Shown in pieces: positions 25,883-35,414 of a stretch of DNA of 64,000 nt (position 1 is its first letter; every line of letters starts with the position of its first letter). Where the stretch lies: positions 124,001-188,000 of the forward strand of contig NZ_FOXU01000006.1 of NCBI RefSeq assembly GCF_900115805.1. Reading direction: 5' to 3'. The stretch is from Psychrobacillus psychrotolerans (GTDB lineage: Bacteria > Bacillota > Bacilli > Bacillales_A > Planococcaceae). Both the position numbers and the translations under genes were made by a program. The notes under the pieces are model-generated. The model saw nothing but the letters and a program-made list of their open reading frames with translations, was not told the DNA's origin and did not search any database.

Positions 25883-26902
25883 ATGTTTCGTGATAAAACA
25901 TTGCTTATTACAGGTGGAACAGGTTCATTTGGAAACGCAGTAATGGAGCGCTTACTGAATACAAACATAAAAGAAATACGAATCTTTTCCCGGGATGAGA
26001 AAAAACAAGATGATATGCGTAAAAAATATAATAATGACAAGCTAAAGTTCTATATAGGGGATGTAAGAGATTTAGCTAGTGTTAAGTACGCAATGGATGA
26101 TGTAGACTATGTCTTTCATGCAGCTGCTCTTAAACAGGTTCCTTCCTGTGAGTTTTTCCCGATGGAGGCTGTTAAAACGAATGTATTGGGTACAGAAAAT
26201 GTACTAAATGCATCCATTGAATCTGGAGTGAAAAAAGTCATTTGTCTGTCTACAGATAAAGCGGCGTATCCGATTAATGCAATGGGAATTTCTAAAGCCA
26301 TGATGGAGAAAGTGGTTGTTGCAAAATCTAAAACTGTATCCCCTGATAAAACAGTCATTTGTGGAACAAGATACGGAAATGTAATGGGGTCTCGCGGATC
26401 CGTAATTCCACTTTTTGTTGAGCAATTGAAAGAAGGAAAAGCTCTAACTGTGACAGATCCAAATATGACTAGGTTTTTAATGAGTCTTGAAGAAGCTGTA
26501 GAGTTAGTAATATTCGCTTTTCAATATGCACAGGCTGGGGATATCATGGTCCAAAAGTCTCCAGCTACTACAATCGCTGACTTGGCGCAAGCTGTGAAAG
26601 AACTCTTTCATGCGGATACCGATCTGAAGATTATTGGAACAAGGCATGGTGAAAAGTTATTTGAAACCTTATTAACAAGAGAAGAACATGCGGTTGCTGA
26701 AGACTTAAATGAGTTTTATAGAATACCAGCCGACAATAGAGATTTAAATTATGATAAATATTTTGCAACTGGAGATAAAAAGCTTACATCGGAAGAAGAA
26801 TATAATTCTCATAATACGTTTCGACTATCAATCGAACAAATAAAAGATAAATTACATCAACTACCATATATACAAAGTGAATTGAAAGGATGGAACAACT
26901 GA
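25883..26902 (+). CDS. UDP-GlcNAc 4,6-dehydratase/5-epimerase (CapE/FnlA-like)
   Basis: A 339-residue SDR of the CapD-like family with GGTGSFGNAVMERLL, RDEKKQDDMRKKY, HAAALKQVP, STDKAAYPINAMGISKAMME and GTRYGNVMGSRGSVIP. The MGISK form of the YxxxK site (Met in place of Tyr) is characteristic of the CapE/FlaA1 group. It starts the UDP-N-acetyl-L-fucosamine route: C6 dehydration and C5 inversion. It overlaps the next gene by 13 bp, and the CapE-CapF-CapG order that follows supports this. Confidence 0.92.
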   Translation: MFRDKTLLITGGTGSFGNAVMERLLNTNIKEIRIFSRDEKKQDDMRKKYNNDKLKFYIGDVRDLASVKYAMDDVDYVFHAAALKQVPSCEFFPMEAVKTNVLGTENVLNASIESGVKKVICLSTDKAAYPINAMGISKAMMEKVVVAKSKTVSPDKTVICGTRYGNVMGSRGSVIPLFVEQLKEGKALTVTDPNMTRFLMSLEEAVELVIFAFQYAQAGDIMVQKSPATTIADLAQAVKELFHADTDLKIIGTRHGEKLFETLLTREEHAVAEDLNEFYRIPADNRDLNYDKYFATGDKKLTSEEEYNSHNTFRLSIEQIKDKLHQLPYIQSELKGWNN

Positions 26903-28008
26903 AAATATTAATAACGGGAGCTTCCGGCTTTGTTGGCAAAAACTTAGTAGCAGAATTGAAAAATAGAGGGTATGAAGATCTACTTCTATTTACGAGAGAT
27001 AATTCTTTAGAGGATTTAAAGGATTATACAAAAGAATGTGAATTTATTTTTCACTTGGCTGGTGTTAACAGACCGGAAAAAGAAGAAGAATATTTGGAAG
27101 GTAACTTTGGTTTTACAGCAAAGTTATTAGAATTTCTTCAGTTGAATAAGAATACGTCACCTATCCTACTAACCTCGTCGATTCAAGCCGAAACATCGAA
27201 TGCATACGGAGAAAGTAAAAAGGCCAGTGAAGATATCCTGTTTAATTACTCGGAAGAAACGGGAGCAAAAGTGTATGTATATCGGCTGCCTAATCTATTC
27301 GGAAAATGGAGTAAGCCTAACTATAATACAGTAGTTGCTACTTATTGCTTTAACGTTGCTAGAAATCTAAATATTAAAGTGAATGATCCTGAAGCAGAAC
27401 TGGCTCTTTGTTATATAGATGATGTTTTAGAAGAATTTATAGCTGCATTAGAAGATTCACCGACAAAAGTATCTAACTATTGTACGGTACAAGTGACTTA
27501 TTCCATTTCGCTTGGTGAATTATCAAAACGAATCGAAAGTTTCAAAGAGAACAGAGTGAAGTTGAGTATACCTAATATGGAGAATGACTTAACGAAAAAG
27601 CTTTATAGTACTTATTTAAGCTTTTTACCTAAAGATCAATTCTTATCTGACCTAAAGATGAATGTGGATAATCGAGGATCCTTCACTGAATTTATTCGAA
27701 CATCTGATAGAGGGCAAGTTTCCGTAAATGTTTCTAAACCTGGAATTACAAAAGGTAATCACTGGCATCATACTAAAAATGAAAAGTTTCTAGTGGTAAG
27801 CGGGTCAGGCCTCATCAGATTTAGGGAAGTTCATTCAGAAGAAATTATTGAGTACAAGGTAAGTGGAGAAAAACTTCAAGTAGTTGATATCCCTGTAGGG
27901 TATACGCATTCTATCGTAAACATTGGCACAAATGATATGGTTGCCGTCATGTGGGTAAATGAGTGTTTTAATCCTGAAAAGCCAGATACTCACTACTTGG
28001 AGGTATAA
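26890..28008 (+). CDS. bifunctional SDR-cupin reductase (CapF-like)
   Basis: A 372-residue two-domain enzyme. The N-terminal SDR (ITGASGFVGKNLVAEL, HLAGVNRPEKEEEY, YGESKKASE) reduces the 4-keto intermediate. The C-terminal cupin (about residues 245-372) has the metal-binding GNHWHHTKNEKFLVVSG and VGYTHSIVN. This SDR plus cupin fusion is specific to CapF, the second enzyme to UDP-L-FucNAc. Its start overlaps capE-like and its stop is 2 bp before the capG-like ATG. Confidence 0.92.
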   Translation: MEQLKILITGASGFVGKNLVAELKNRGYEDLLLFTRDNSLEDLKDYTKECEFIFHLAGVNRPEKEEEYLEGNFGFTAKLLEFLQLNKNTSPILLTSSIQAETSNAYGESKKASEDILFNYSEETGAKVYVYRLPNLFGKWSKPNYNTVVATYCFNVARNLNIKVNDPEAELALCYIDDVLEEFIAALEDSPTKVSNYCTVQVTYSISLGELSKRIESFKENRVKLSIPNMENDLTKKLYSTYLSFLPKDQFLSDLKMNVDNRGSFTEFIRTSDRGQVSVNVSKPGITKGNHWHHTKNEKFLVVSGSGLIRFREVHSEEIIEYKVSGEKLQVVDIPVGYTHSIVNIGTNDMVAVMWVNECFNPEKPDTHYLEV

Positions 28009-28010
28009 CG

Positions 28011-29135
28011 ATGAAAAAGTTAAAAGTCATGACAGTAGTTGGAACTAGGCCAGAGATTATAAGGTTATCAGCAGTAATCAATAAATTAGAAGAATCCCCT
28101 GCATTCGAACATACGCTTGTACATACGGGCCAGAATTATGATTATGAACTAAATGAAGTGTTTTTTGAAGATTTTAATCTAAAGGCACCACATTATTTCC
28201 TTCATGCAGCTACAGGAGCAGCTTTAGAAACTATAGGAAATATATTAATAAAAATTGATCCAATTCTGGAAGAAGTAAAACCGGATGCCTTATTAGTTTT
28301 AGGCGATACAAATAGTTGTTTATGTGCTATTGCCGCCAAAAGAAGGCATATTCCTATTTTTCATATGGAGGCAGGGAATAGAAGCTTTGACCAAAGAGTA
28401 CCGGAAGAAACGAATAGAAGGATTGTCGATCATATTGCGGACATTAACTTAACTTATAGTGATATTGCTAGAGAGTATTTGTTAAGAGAGGGGTTACCAG
28501 CTGACCGTATTATTAAGACAGGAAGTCCGATGTTTGAAGTACTCAATTCAAGAAAAGCTGATATTGATAAATCTGATGCACTGGAGCGATTAAACCTTGA
28601 AGAAGGAAAGTATTTTGTAGTGTCTGCACACAGAGAAGAGAATATTAATTCGGAAAAAAATTTCTTAGATTTAGTTGAAAGCTTAAATGCAATTGCAGAA
28701 AAATATAATTTACCTGTGATTATAAGTACACACCCAAGAACTCAAAATATGATAAATAGTAAAGAGATAGAGTTTAGTCCATTAGTGAAAACAATTAAAC
28801 CTTTAGGGTTTAATGATTATATAAAACTTCAAATTAAAGCTAAAGCAGTATTAAGTGATAGTGGAACGATAAGTGAGGAGTCTTCAATCCTTGGGTTTAG
28901 AGCCCTCAATATAAGACAAGCACATGAAAGACCAGAGGCGATGGAAGAAGCGTCGGTTATGATGGTGGGTTTAAAGAAAGAAAGAATATTGCAGGGATTA
29001 GAGATATTGGGTACACAAGGCAAAGAAACAATAGAGTCAGTGGGGGATTACAGCACATCTAATGTGTCTTATAAAGTTGTAAGGATAATATTATCATATA
29101 CGGATTATGTGAATCGTATTGTATGGGGAAAATAA
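28011..29135 (+). CDS. non-hydrolysing UDP-sugar 2-epimerase (CapG/FnlC-like)
   Basis: A 374-residue WecB-type epimerase with VVGTRPEIIRLSAVI, HTGQNYDYELNEVFFED, VLGDTNSCLCAIAAKR, FHMEAGNRSFDQRVPEETNRR and SDSGTISEES. In this gene order it should invert C2 of the UDP-N-acetyl-6-deoxy-talosamine intermediate, completing UDP-N-acetyl-L-fucosamine. The same fold also serves UDP-GlcNAc/UDP-ManNAc, so assignment to CapG rests on neighbours. GGAGG lies about 6 bp upstream. Confidence 0.92.
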   Translation: MKKLKVMTVVGTRPEIIRLSAVINKLEESPAFEHTLVHTGQNYDYELNEVFFEDFNLKAPHYFLHAATGAALETIGNILIKIDPILEEVKPDALLVLGDTNSCLCAIAAKRRHIPIFHMEAGNRSFDQRVPEETNRRIVDHIADINLTYSDIAREYLLREGLPADRIIKTGSPMFEVLNSRKADIDKSDALERLNLEEGKYFVVSAHREENINSEKNFLDLVESLNAIAEKYNLPVIISTHPRTQNMINSKEIEFSPLVKTIKPLGFNDYIKLQIKAKAVLSDSGTISEESSILGFRALNIRQAHERPEAMEEASVMMVGLKKERILQGLEILGTQGKETIESVGDYSTSNVSYKVVRIILSYTDYVNRIVWGK

Positions 29136-30185
29136 ATGAGATTAGCATTAATATGTCCTTCAAATATGCTGTATATGCCATACGTTAAATCTTATGAAAC
29201 TATACTAAATTCAAATAATGTTGATTATGACATAATTAGTTGGGATAGATTTCATATTGAAGATCCAGTTAATCCTTTAAATTATAGAGATATCAAAATA
29301 GGTCACCAGAGAAGTTATTTAGATTATTTAAGGTATAAAAAATTCATAATAAATAAATTGAACTCAAAAAAATACGATAAAATTATTGTGTTTGGAATTC
29401 AAATTTCTTATTTTTTAAAAAAGTATTTACTTAAATATTATAAAAATAAATATATTTTAGATATTAGAGATTACAATAAAATAATCAATTTTTTTAATAT
29501 AAAAAATATTATTGAAAACTCTAATTATACTGTTTTATCTTCTCCAGGATATTTTGATTGGTTGCCAATAGGTAATAAATATCTAATTAATCACAATACA
29601 TTTATAAAAAATTTGAACGAATTAAAGAAAAACTATAATAATTTTGGAAGCAATAATATAAATATAGCTTGTATTGGAGCGCTAAGAGATTATCAAATTA
29701 ATATCGATTTAATAAAAAAACTTAAGAATAATGAGAAAGTAAGCTTAAGTTTCCATGGAGAAGGAGATATTAACAAGGATATTGTGAAGTTTATTGAAAA
29801 AAAGGCTGTAAATAATGTAGTGGTAACAGGAAGATACAATCAAGAAGAAGAAGCGAGTCTTTATATTAATAGTAATTTAATAAATACAATTATTCCCAAT
29901 AATCATATTAATAGTAAAACTTTGTTGCCAAATAGATTATATAATGCTGTTTTATTTGGAAGATTGCTGTTAACTCAAGAAGGGACATATTTAGCAGAGC
30001 AAATAAAAGAATACAATTTAGGAATAGTAATAAGTAAGTCTTTGAATGAAATATTTGAAGAAATAGATACTTATTTAAAGGAATATGATGACCTCAAATA
30101 TGAAGAAGGAAGAACTTTATTTTTTGAGAATGTAATAAAAGATAATAATCATTTTATTGAAAAGTTAAAAGAATTTATAAAGTGA
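29136..30185 (+). CDS. putative glycosyltransferase, very A+T-rich
   Basis: A 349-residue protein with a GT-B-like layout: an N-terminal half with ICPSNMLYMPYVKSYETIL and, near residue 210, FHGEGDINKDIVKFIEKK and VTGRYNQEEEASLYINSN, followed by NRLYNAVLFGRLLLT where GT4 enzymes have the donor-binding EALA region. No strict family motif is matched, so the specificity is unknown. The gene is rich in AAT, ATA and AAA codons compared with the three upstream SDR genes, a hint of separate acquisition. It starts directly after the previous stop. Confidence 0.65.
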   Translation: MRLALICPSNMLYMPYVKSYETILNSNNVDYDIISWDRFHIEDPVNPLNYRDIKIGHQRSYLDYLRYKKFIINKLNSKKYDKIIVFGIQISYFLKKYLLKYYKNKYILDIRDYNKIINFFNIKNIIENSNYTVLSSPGYFDWLPIGNKYLINHNTFIKNLNELKKNYNNFGSNNINIACIGALRDYQINIDLIKKLKNNEKVSLSFHGEGDINKDIVKFIEKKAVNNVVVTGRYNQEEEASLYINSNLINTIIPNNHINSKTLLPNRLYNAVLFGRLLLTQEGTYLAEQIKEYNLGIVISKSLNEIFEEIDTYLKEYDDLKYEEGRTLFFENVIKDNNHFIEKLKEFIK

Positions 30186-30224
30186 TTAAAAATATTACCA
30201 GTGCATCAAGTTGGGGAGGGTAAA

Positions 30225-31427
30225 ATGAATATCTTATATGTATCATCTTTATGTTCTGATAAGAAGTTTAATGAAATATTTGAAAAAAGTATAATAAAAC
30301 CACAACAACAAGCACAAAAGTTTCACAGTCTCCTCAGCAAAGGCTTAATTACTAATGTGGATCACATTTATGTAATGTCGAGACCACCCATCAATAAGTC
30401 TACTAAATTAAAAATAAAATCAAAAGAAGCTGAAAAGAAAATTGTATACCATTATCTTAAAGTCTCTAAGAATCCTTTAATAAGACATTTTAGTTTCTTC
30501 TTTAATGGATTTATAAATACTCTTAAATGGATTATTAAAAATAAAGAAAAAGAAAAAGTTATTTTCTGTGATGTATTGAATTTATCAATCTCAATTCCAG
30601 CACTTCTAGCAGCAAAGTTAGTTGGTATTAAAATTATTGCTATTGTAACAGATCTCCCAAACTACATAATTTATTCTAATCTAAAAAAAACATTTTTGAG
30701 TAGAATAACAAATAAATTATTTGAGGAGATATATAATCATTTTATAAGTAAATATGACTCCTATATTTTGCTTACAGAACAAATGAATCCGGTTGTAAAC
30801 CCATATAATAAACCTTATGTGATTATTGAGGGAATTGTAAATATTGGTATGGAAAACATACAAAATACATTAAACAATAAATATAAAGAAAAAATAATAA
30901 TGTATACTGGTGCCCTTCATGAAAAATATGGCGTTAAAAAACTCATAGAGGCTTTTATCGATATTAAAAGAATAGATTCTAGATTATGGATATACGGAGC
31001 AGGAGATATGGAAGATGAGGTACGGAAATATGAAAGAAAAGATACAAGAATTAAATATTTTGGAGTTGTCCCAAATGAAGAAATTGTTAAAGAACAACTT
31101 AAAGCAACATTATTAGTGAATCCACGATCATACAAAGAAGAGTATACAAAATACTCTTTCCCATCAAAGAACATGGAGTATATGGCATCAGGAACTCCTG
31201 TTTTGGCTGCTCCTCTAAAAGGAATGCCTAAAGAATATTTTGATTATGTATTTCTAATTAATGATGATACTAAAGATGGATTAACACAGTGCCTTGACTC
31301 CCTGCTTGGAAAAAGTAGTTTAGAACTGCATGAGAAAGGACAGCGGGCAAAAGAATTTGTTTTGGCAGAAAAGAATAATATTGTACAAGCAAATAAGGCT
31401 GTGAATTTAGTTAATGAAGTAATCTGA
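30225..31427 (+). CDS. glycosyltransferase family 4
   Basis: A 400-residue GT-B enzyme. The donor half includes MYTGALHEKYGVKKLIEAF, RLWIYGAGDMEDEVRKY, YFGVVPNEEIVKEQLKAT, VNPRSYKEEYTKYSFPSKNMEYMASG and a PVLAAPLKGMP stretch, in line with GT4 enzymes where the glutamate near MEYMASG binds nucleotide sugar. An in-frame GTG at 30201 lies before GGGGAGGG, so ATG 30225 with 4-5 bp spacing is the start. The gene is A+T-rich. Confidence 0.85.
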   Translation: MNILYVSSLCSDKKFNEIFEKSIIKPQQQAQKFHSLLSKGLITNVDHIYVMSRPPINKSTKLKIKSKEAEKKIVYHYLKVSKNPLIRHFSFFFNGFINTLKWIIKNKEKEKVIFCDVLNLSISIPALLAAKLVGIKIIAIVTDLPNYIIYSNLKKTFLSRITNKLFEEIYNHFISKYDSYILLTEQMNPVVNPYNKPYVIIEGIVNIGMENIQNTLNNKYKEKIIMYTGALHEKYGVKKLIEAFIDIKRIDSRLWIYGAGDMEDEVRKYERKDTRIKYFGVVPNEEIVKEQLKATLLVNPRSYKEEYTKYSFPSKNMEYMASGTPVLAAPLKGMPKEYFDYVFLINDDTKDGLTQCLDSLLGKSSLELHEKGQRAKEFVLAEKNNIVQANKAVNLVNEVI

Positions 31428-31841
31428 AATTAAGCAATCGATGAGCTTTACCACGATCCATATGAAACTTCTTAGCACTAAAAAAAAGAAACTCCACTGT
31501 TTTGAAGGCCAGTGTTGATCCACAGTTGGGGCTTTTTGATTCTCCGAGCTCGCAAAAATTTCTCGAAATATAAAGATCCCCTTTATCTATGGTCACTAAA
31601 AGTGGTATTAATATAAAAACTGAAGAAGAAGATACAGAAGAATTCTATTAAATTTCTGTAAGAATCCCTAAAAAGAAATCAGACAATTTCTATAAAAGTT
31701 CGTTTAAAAAGAGCCTTACAGGAAGTACAAAGTTTATAGTACAAAGTTTATATGATTTAGTTTTTAGATTTTTAAACATTATACAGATACAAACTATAAG
31801 AATTACTAAATAATTAATCAAAGGTTGATTTTATAATAAAT
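31428..31841. other. gene-free stretch with repeat scars
   Basis: No credible gene is present. 31480-31545 contains a CACTG/CAGTG inverted repeat, a T-rich tail and GC-richer words unlike the A+T-rich flanks. It looks like a fragment of a mobile element or an old intergenic repeat, but I cannot name it. At 31724-31751 the 14-mer AGTACAAAGTTTAT occurs twice in perfect tandem. No firm promoter for the Wzy gene was recognised. Confidence 0.4.
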
Positions 31842-33140
31842 ATGAACAAAATTATAACTAATAAAGACATTGGTTCATTATTGTATAGAGTTAATCAAAT
31901 AGCCTGTATTTTGATGTGTATGTGGATTGCTATTCCTTATTTTCGAATAAGGGTAGGAGTTATTTTTTTATTATTTACGTTTATCATCTGGTTAATTACG
32001 ACTGACCTAAAATGGCTTATAAGACAGTGGACGCTAGATTTAGTATTCCTTTTGATTTTCTTTACTACTCTCATACCATACATTATTGTTGGTAGTTTAG
32101 CTTATGGAATAGTGAATTTATCGATTTTCTTTGTAGGACTATTTATAAATCACTATTATATGTACTATAAAGAGGATTATAGAATGTTAGGGAAAATAGC
32201 ATTTTTTTCTCTATTATTTTTCACAGTAGGATCATTGCAAACATATTTTGGATTGTTAGAGTATCCAATGGCATCAAGGGAACTCGCAGGTGCTGTGGCT
32301 AATCATCCAGAAGTCGGTAGAATTTACGATAACTTAGGTATTGGTGGATTCGGTCATATATATAGTGCCAGTTTTCTACTTGTTATTTCGCTTTATCTAA
32401 ACTTCAAAAAAAATAATTTACTTCCAATTAAATTGAAGGTTTTTAGTATTATTACTGTAGTTACAATGTTTCTTATGATACTTGAAGCTTCCTATGCTAC
32501 TTCATTAATTATAGTTTTTTTTGGCTTTTTCATGGTTTTAATTATAAGAAATAAATCTATTTTAATTTTGTTAATAACAATTGGATTTATGTTCTTTTTG
32601 TTATTTTCTTCAATACTTATTAGCCCATTTTTTTTAAAACTAGCTGAGATATTTAGTGGAAATGCTATTTTGTACGTAAAGTTTATAGAATTGTCGAATA
32701 TATTTAAAAATGGCGCTATAGTTGGTCAGACCGGAGATAGAATAGAACTTTATTTAATGTCATTTCAAACATTCTTAGAAAATCCTTTATTTGGTATATA
32801 TGGTCCGTTTGGAAATACTGCAAATGCAGCAATAGGAGGTCATTCCGGATGGTTTGATCTACTTGCCTATTATGGCGTTTTTACAGCAGTTCCATTGTTT
32901 TTAATTTTATATTTCAACTATAGAAAACATATGAAGTTTTATAGAAAATCTAATTTTTATAGCTATATTATAGTAATCTATTTGTTGTTTATTCTATTTG
33001 GAATAGTAAATCCAATTCTTACTGTTTTTGAAATAGGTTTTGTCATTTTTTGTGTAGTACCTATTATACCGTTTATGCCATTTGCGTTTAAAAATCAAGG
33101 TATTCACCCAAAATTGTACCAAAAAGTGAGGACTAAGTAA
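31842..33140 (+). CDS. O-antigen/polysaccharide polymerase (Wzy-like)
   Basis: A 432-residue membrane protein with about 11 hydrophobic segments and a larger external loop around residues 120-165 (ASRELAGAVANHPEVGRIYDN). A late HSGWFDLLAYYGVFTAVPLFLILYF block follows FLENPLFGIYGP, a layout typical of Wzy and O-antigen ligase-like proteins. It should link flipped repeat units outside the membrane. Sequence conservation in this family is poor, so the call rests on topology and locus. It overlaps the next gene by one base (TAATG). Confidence 0.82.
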   Translation: MNKIITNKDIGSLLYRVNQIACILMCMWIAIPYFRIRVGVIFLLFTFIIWLITTDLKWLIRQWTLDLVFLLIFFTTLIPYIIVGSLAYGIVNLSIFFVGLFINHYYMYYKEDYRMLGKIAFFSLLFFTVGSLQTYFGLLEYPMASRELAGAVANHPEVGRIYDNLGIGGFGHIYSASFLLVISLYLNFKKNNLLPIKLKVFSIITVVTMFLMILEASYATSLIIVFFGFFMVLIIRNKSILILLITIGFMFFLLFSSILISPFFLKLAEIFSGNAILYVKFIELSNIFKNGAIVGQTGDRIELYLMSFQTFLENPLFGIYGPFGNTANAAIGGHSGWFDLLAYYGVFTAVPLFLILYFNYRKHMKFYRKSNFYSYIIVIYLLFILFGIVNPILTVFEIGFVIFCVVPIIPFMPFAFKNQGIHPKLYQKVRTK

Positions 33141-34405
33141 TGAAAGTTTTATGGCTTACTAACATCTCGCTTCCTGAAGCGTGTCAATTAATGAATGAAA
33201 CGCCACCTCCATTTGGTGGTTGGTTAATTAATGCATCGATAGGTTTATCATCCAAAGAGAATATAAAACTTTCGATCGCTTTTCCTCGTTCGAGTTCAAA
33301 AGATATAACTCAACTTCACGGGAAAAAAATTAATTACTTTACTTTTCCATTTGTGGATATGAAGGATAAGGAATCAATTCGAAATAATAATCATTTAAAA
33401 AAAATTTTAAAAACGTTGAAACCTGATCTTGTTCATATTTTTGGAACAGAATTTCCCCATTCATTGGCAATGGTAAACGCATGTAATGAATATGGAATAA
33501 AAACAGTTATCACCATTCAAGGTCTAGTATCAATAATTTCCAAACATTATACCGCGGGCTTACCTGTATGGGTTCAGAAAAGATTTACGTTTAGAGACTT
33601 TGTCAAGCAGAATAATATACTTCAGCAAAAAAAGGGGTTTGAAAAAAGCGGCTTAATCGAGATTGAAGCTATACAAAAAGCAGCTCACATTATTGGACGA
33701 ACTACATGGGATAGGGTCTGCACTTCGCAAATAAATTCTAGTGCGAGCTATTATTTCTGTAATGAAACATTAAGGGAAGAGTTTTATAAGCATGAGTGGT
33801 CCTTAGAAAGCTGTGAAAAGTACACTATATTTTTGAGTCAAGCTTCCTATCCAATTAAGGGACTACATTATATGCTTGAGGCTTTGCCTTTGATTTTGGA
33901 GAAGTATCCAGAAGCAAAGGTGTATATTGCAGGTCCAGATATAATAGCATCTAGTAATATAAAAGAAAGATTGAAAAAATCTTCATATACTAAATATATT
34001 GCTGAATTGATTAAAAAAAATAATCTGAAAAAACATGTTTTTTTCACAGGACTACTTGATGAAGAACGAATGTGTGATAGATTTCTAAAATCTAATGTTT
34101 TTGTTTCACCATCATCTATTGAAAATGAATCCAATTCATTAAGTGAAGCTAAACTATTAGGTGTACCCTGTGTTACTTCTTTCGTGGGGGGCGTTATAGA
34201 TAGAATTAATAATAAAAGTGATGGATTTTTATATCAAACAGACGCCCCATACATGCTAGCTCATTATGTTTGTGAAATATTTGGAAATGAGAAGTTAGCT
34301 TTGGATTTTTCAAAAAACGCAAGAAAACATGCCTTACAAACTCATGATAAGGAAATAAATCTAAATTCACTTTTAAATATATATACCAACATATATAGCA
34401 ACTAA
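33140..34405 (+). CDS. glycosyltransferase family 4
   Basis: A 421-residue GT-B enzyme. The N-terminal half has LTNISLPEACQLMNETPPPFGGW and LKPDLVHIFGTEFPHSLAM. The donor half has IFLSQASYPIKGLHYMLEALPLI, KVYIAGPDI, VFFTGLLDEERMCDRFLKSNVFVSPSSIENESNSLSEAKLLG and PCVTSFVGGV. The E-x7-E donor-binding pattern is seen in ENESNSLSEAKLLG. Sugar specificity is not deducible. Translation is coupled to the Wzy gene. Confidence 0.88.
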   Translation: MKVLWLTNISLPEACQLMNETPPPFGGWLINASIGLSSKENIKLSIAFPRSSSKDITQLHGKKINYFTFPFVDMKDKESIRNNNHLKKILKTLKPDLVHIFGTEFPHSLAMVNACNEYGIKTVITIQGLVSIISKHYTAGLPVWVQKRFTFRDFVKQNNILQQKKGFEKSGLIEIEAIQKAAHIIGRTTWDRVCTSQINSSASYYFCNETLREEFYKHEWSLESCEKYTIFLSQASYPIKGLHYMLEALPLILEKYPEAKVYIAGPDIIASSNIKERLKKSSYTKYIAELIKKNNLKKHVFFTGLLDEERMCDRFLKSNVFVSPSSIENESNSLSEAKLLGVPCVTSFVGGVIDRINNKSDGFLYQTDAPYMLAHYVCEIFGNEKLALDFSKNARKHALQTHDKEINLNSLLNIYTNIYSN

Positions 34406-34437
34406 AGAGTGGAATTGTATCATAGGGAGGTACTTAT

Positions 34438-35382
34438 TTGCAAAGCAAAGAAATTACTGTAAGTGTAGGTTTAATTGTTTACAATCACGAAAAATATCTA
34501 CGTCAAGCTATAGAGAGCATTCTAATGCAGGAAGTAAACTTTAAGTATGAAATAATAGTTGGTGATGATAAATCAACTGACAATTCAAGAAAGATTATAC
34601 TTGAGTATAAAGAAAAATATCCAGATAAATTTGTATTAAAGTTTAAAGAACAAAATGTGGGTGGAACAAAGAACTTTTATGATGTATTTATGGAGAGTAA
34701 AGGAAAGTATATTGCAACACTTGAAGGCGACGATTATTGGATTGATAATAAAAAGTTACAAAAGACGGTAAATTTTTTAGAAGATAATAGTACTTATTTG
34801 GGGGTAAGTCATGTAATAGAAGCACGTGATTTTGAAGGGAATTATATGTCTAGACACCCTAATTCATCTAAAATTGTAGGGAAAGAAGCCACTATAAATT
34901 TATTTTTAGAGGGTTATTATTTTTCTGCGGTAGCTACAGTGTTTAGAAATATTTTTTTAGATCGAACTCAAGATTATGCAATATATTACAAAGCACATAA
35001 ATTTGTTGGAGACCTGACATTATGTTTGTTATTACTAGATAAAGGAAAAATAAAAGTTTTAGATGAAGTAATGTCTGTATACAGATTTAGAAGAGTTGAT
35101 GGGGAAAGTAACTATAATTCAATAAGAAATGCTATTGAACAATACAATGATCATATAGATATATTAAATGCATTGGATCATCACTTCGAAAATAAATATG
35201 ATTTTACTAGAGAATATTTGATGAGATCCTCTAATATATTCACATATTGTATTAAACAAAATAAGTTAATAGATTTCTATACAGTATTTAAAAAAGTACC
35301 ATACAAATCTAAAGTAATTTTTTGTGGATATTTCCCACTCCAAACTCTCAAATTTTTATTTCGTAAGCTAATAACAAAATAA
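34438..35382 (+). CDS. glycosyltransferase family 2
   Basis: A 314-residue GT-A enzyme. SVGLIVYNHEKYLRQAIESIL begins the nucleotide-binding domain, IIVGDDKSTDNSRKI follows, and the metal-binding D-x-D region is LEGDDYWID near residue 98. No membrane segment precedes the domain. TTG 34438 is the start, 8 bp after AGGGAGGT. It is one of five predicted transferases in the locus, implying an oligosaccharide repeat of about five or six sugars counting the primer. Confidence 0.9.
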   Translation: MQSKEITVSVGLIVYNHEKYLRQAIESILMQEVNFKYEIIVGDDKSTDNSRKIILEYKEKYPDKFVLKFKEQNVGGTKNFYDVFMESKGKYIATLEGDDYWIDNKKLQKTVNFLEDNSTYLGVSHVIEARDFEGNYMSRHPNSSKIVGKEATINLFLEGYYFSAVATVFRNIFLDRTQDYAIYYKAHKFVGDLTLCLLLLDKGKIKVLDEVMSVYRFRRVDGESNYNSIRNAIEQYNDHIDILNALDHHFENKYDFTREYLMRSSNIFTYCIKQNKLIDFYTVFKKVPYKSKVIFCGYFPLQTLKFLFRKLITK

Positions 35383-35414
35383 ACAAATACAAATACCCCT
35401 TTAAGGGAGATTTA

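Noticed and set aside
31411-31596. Minus-strand frame of 61 codons after the GT4 gene
   Set aside because: It overlaps the preceding gene, has no ribosome site, and appears to be part of a non-coding scar.
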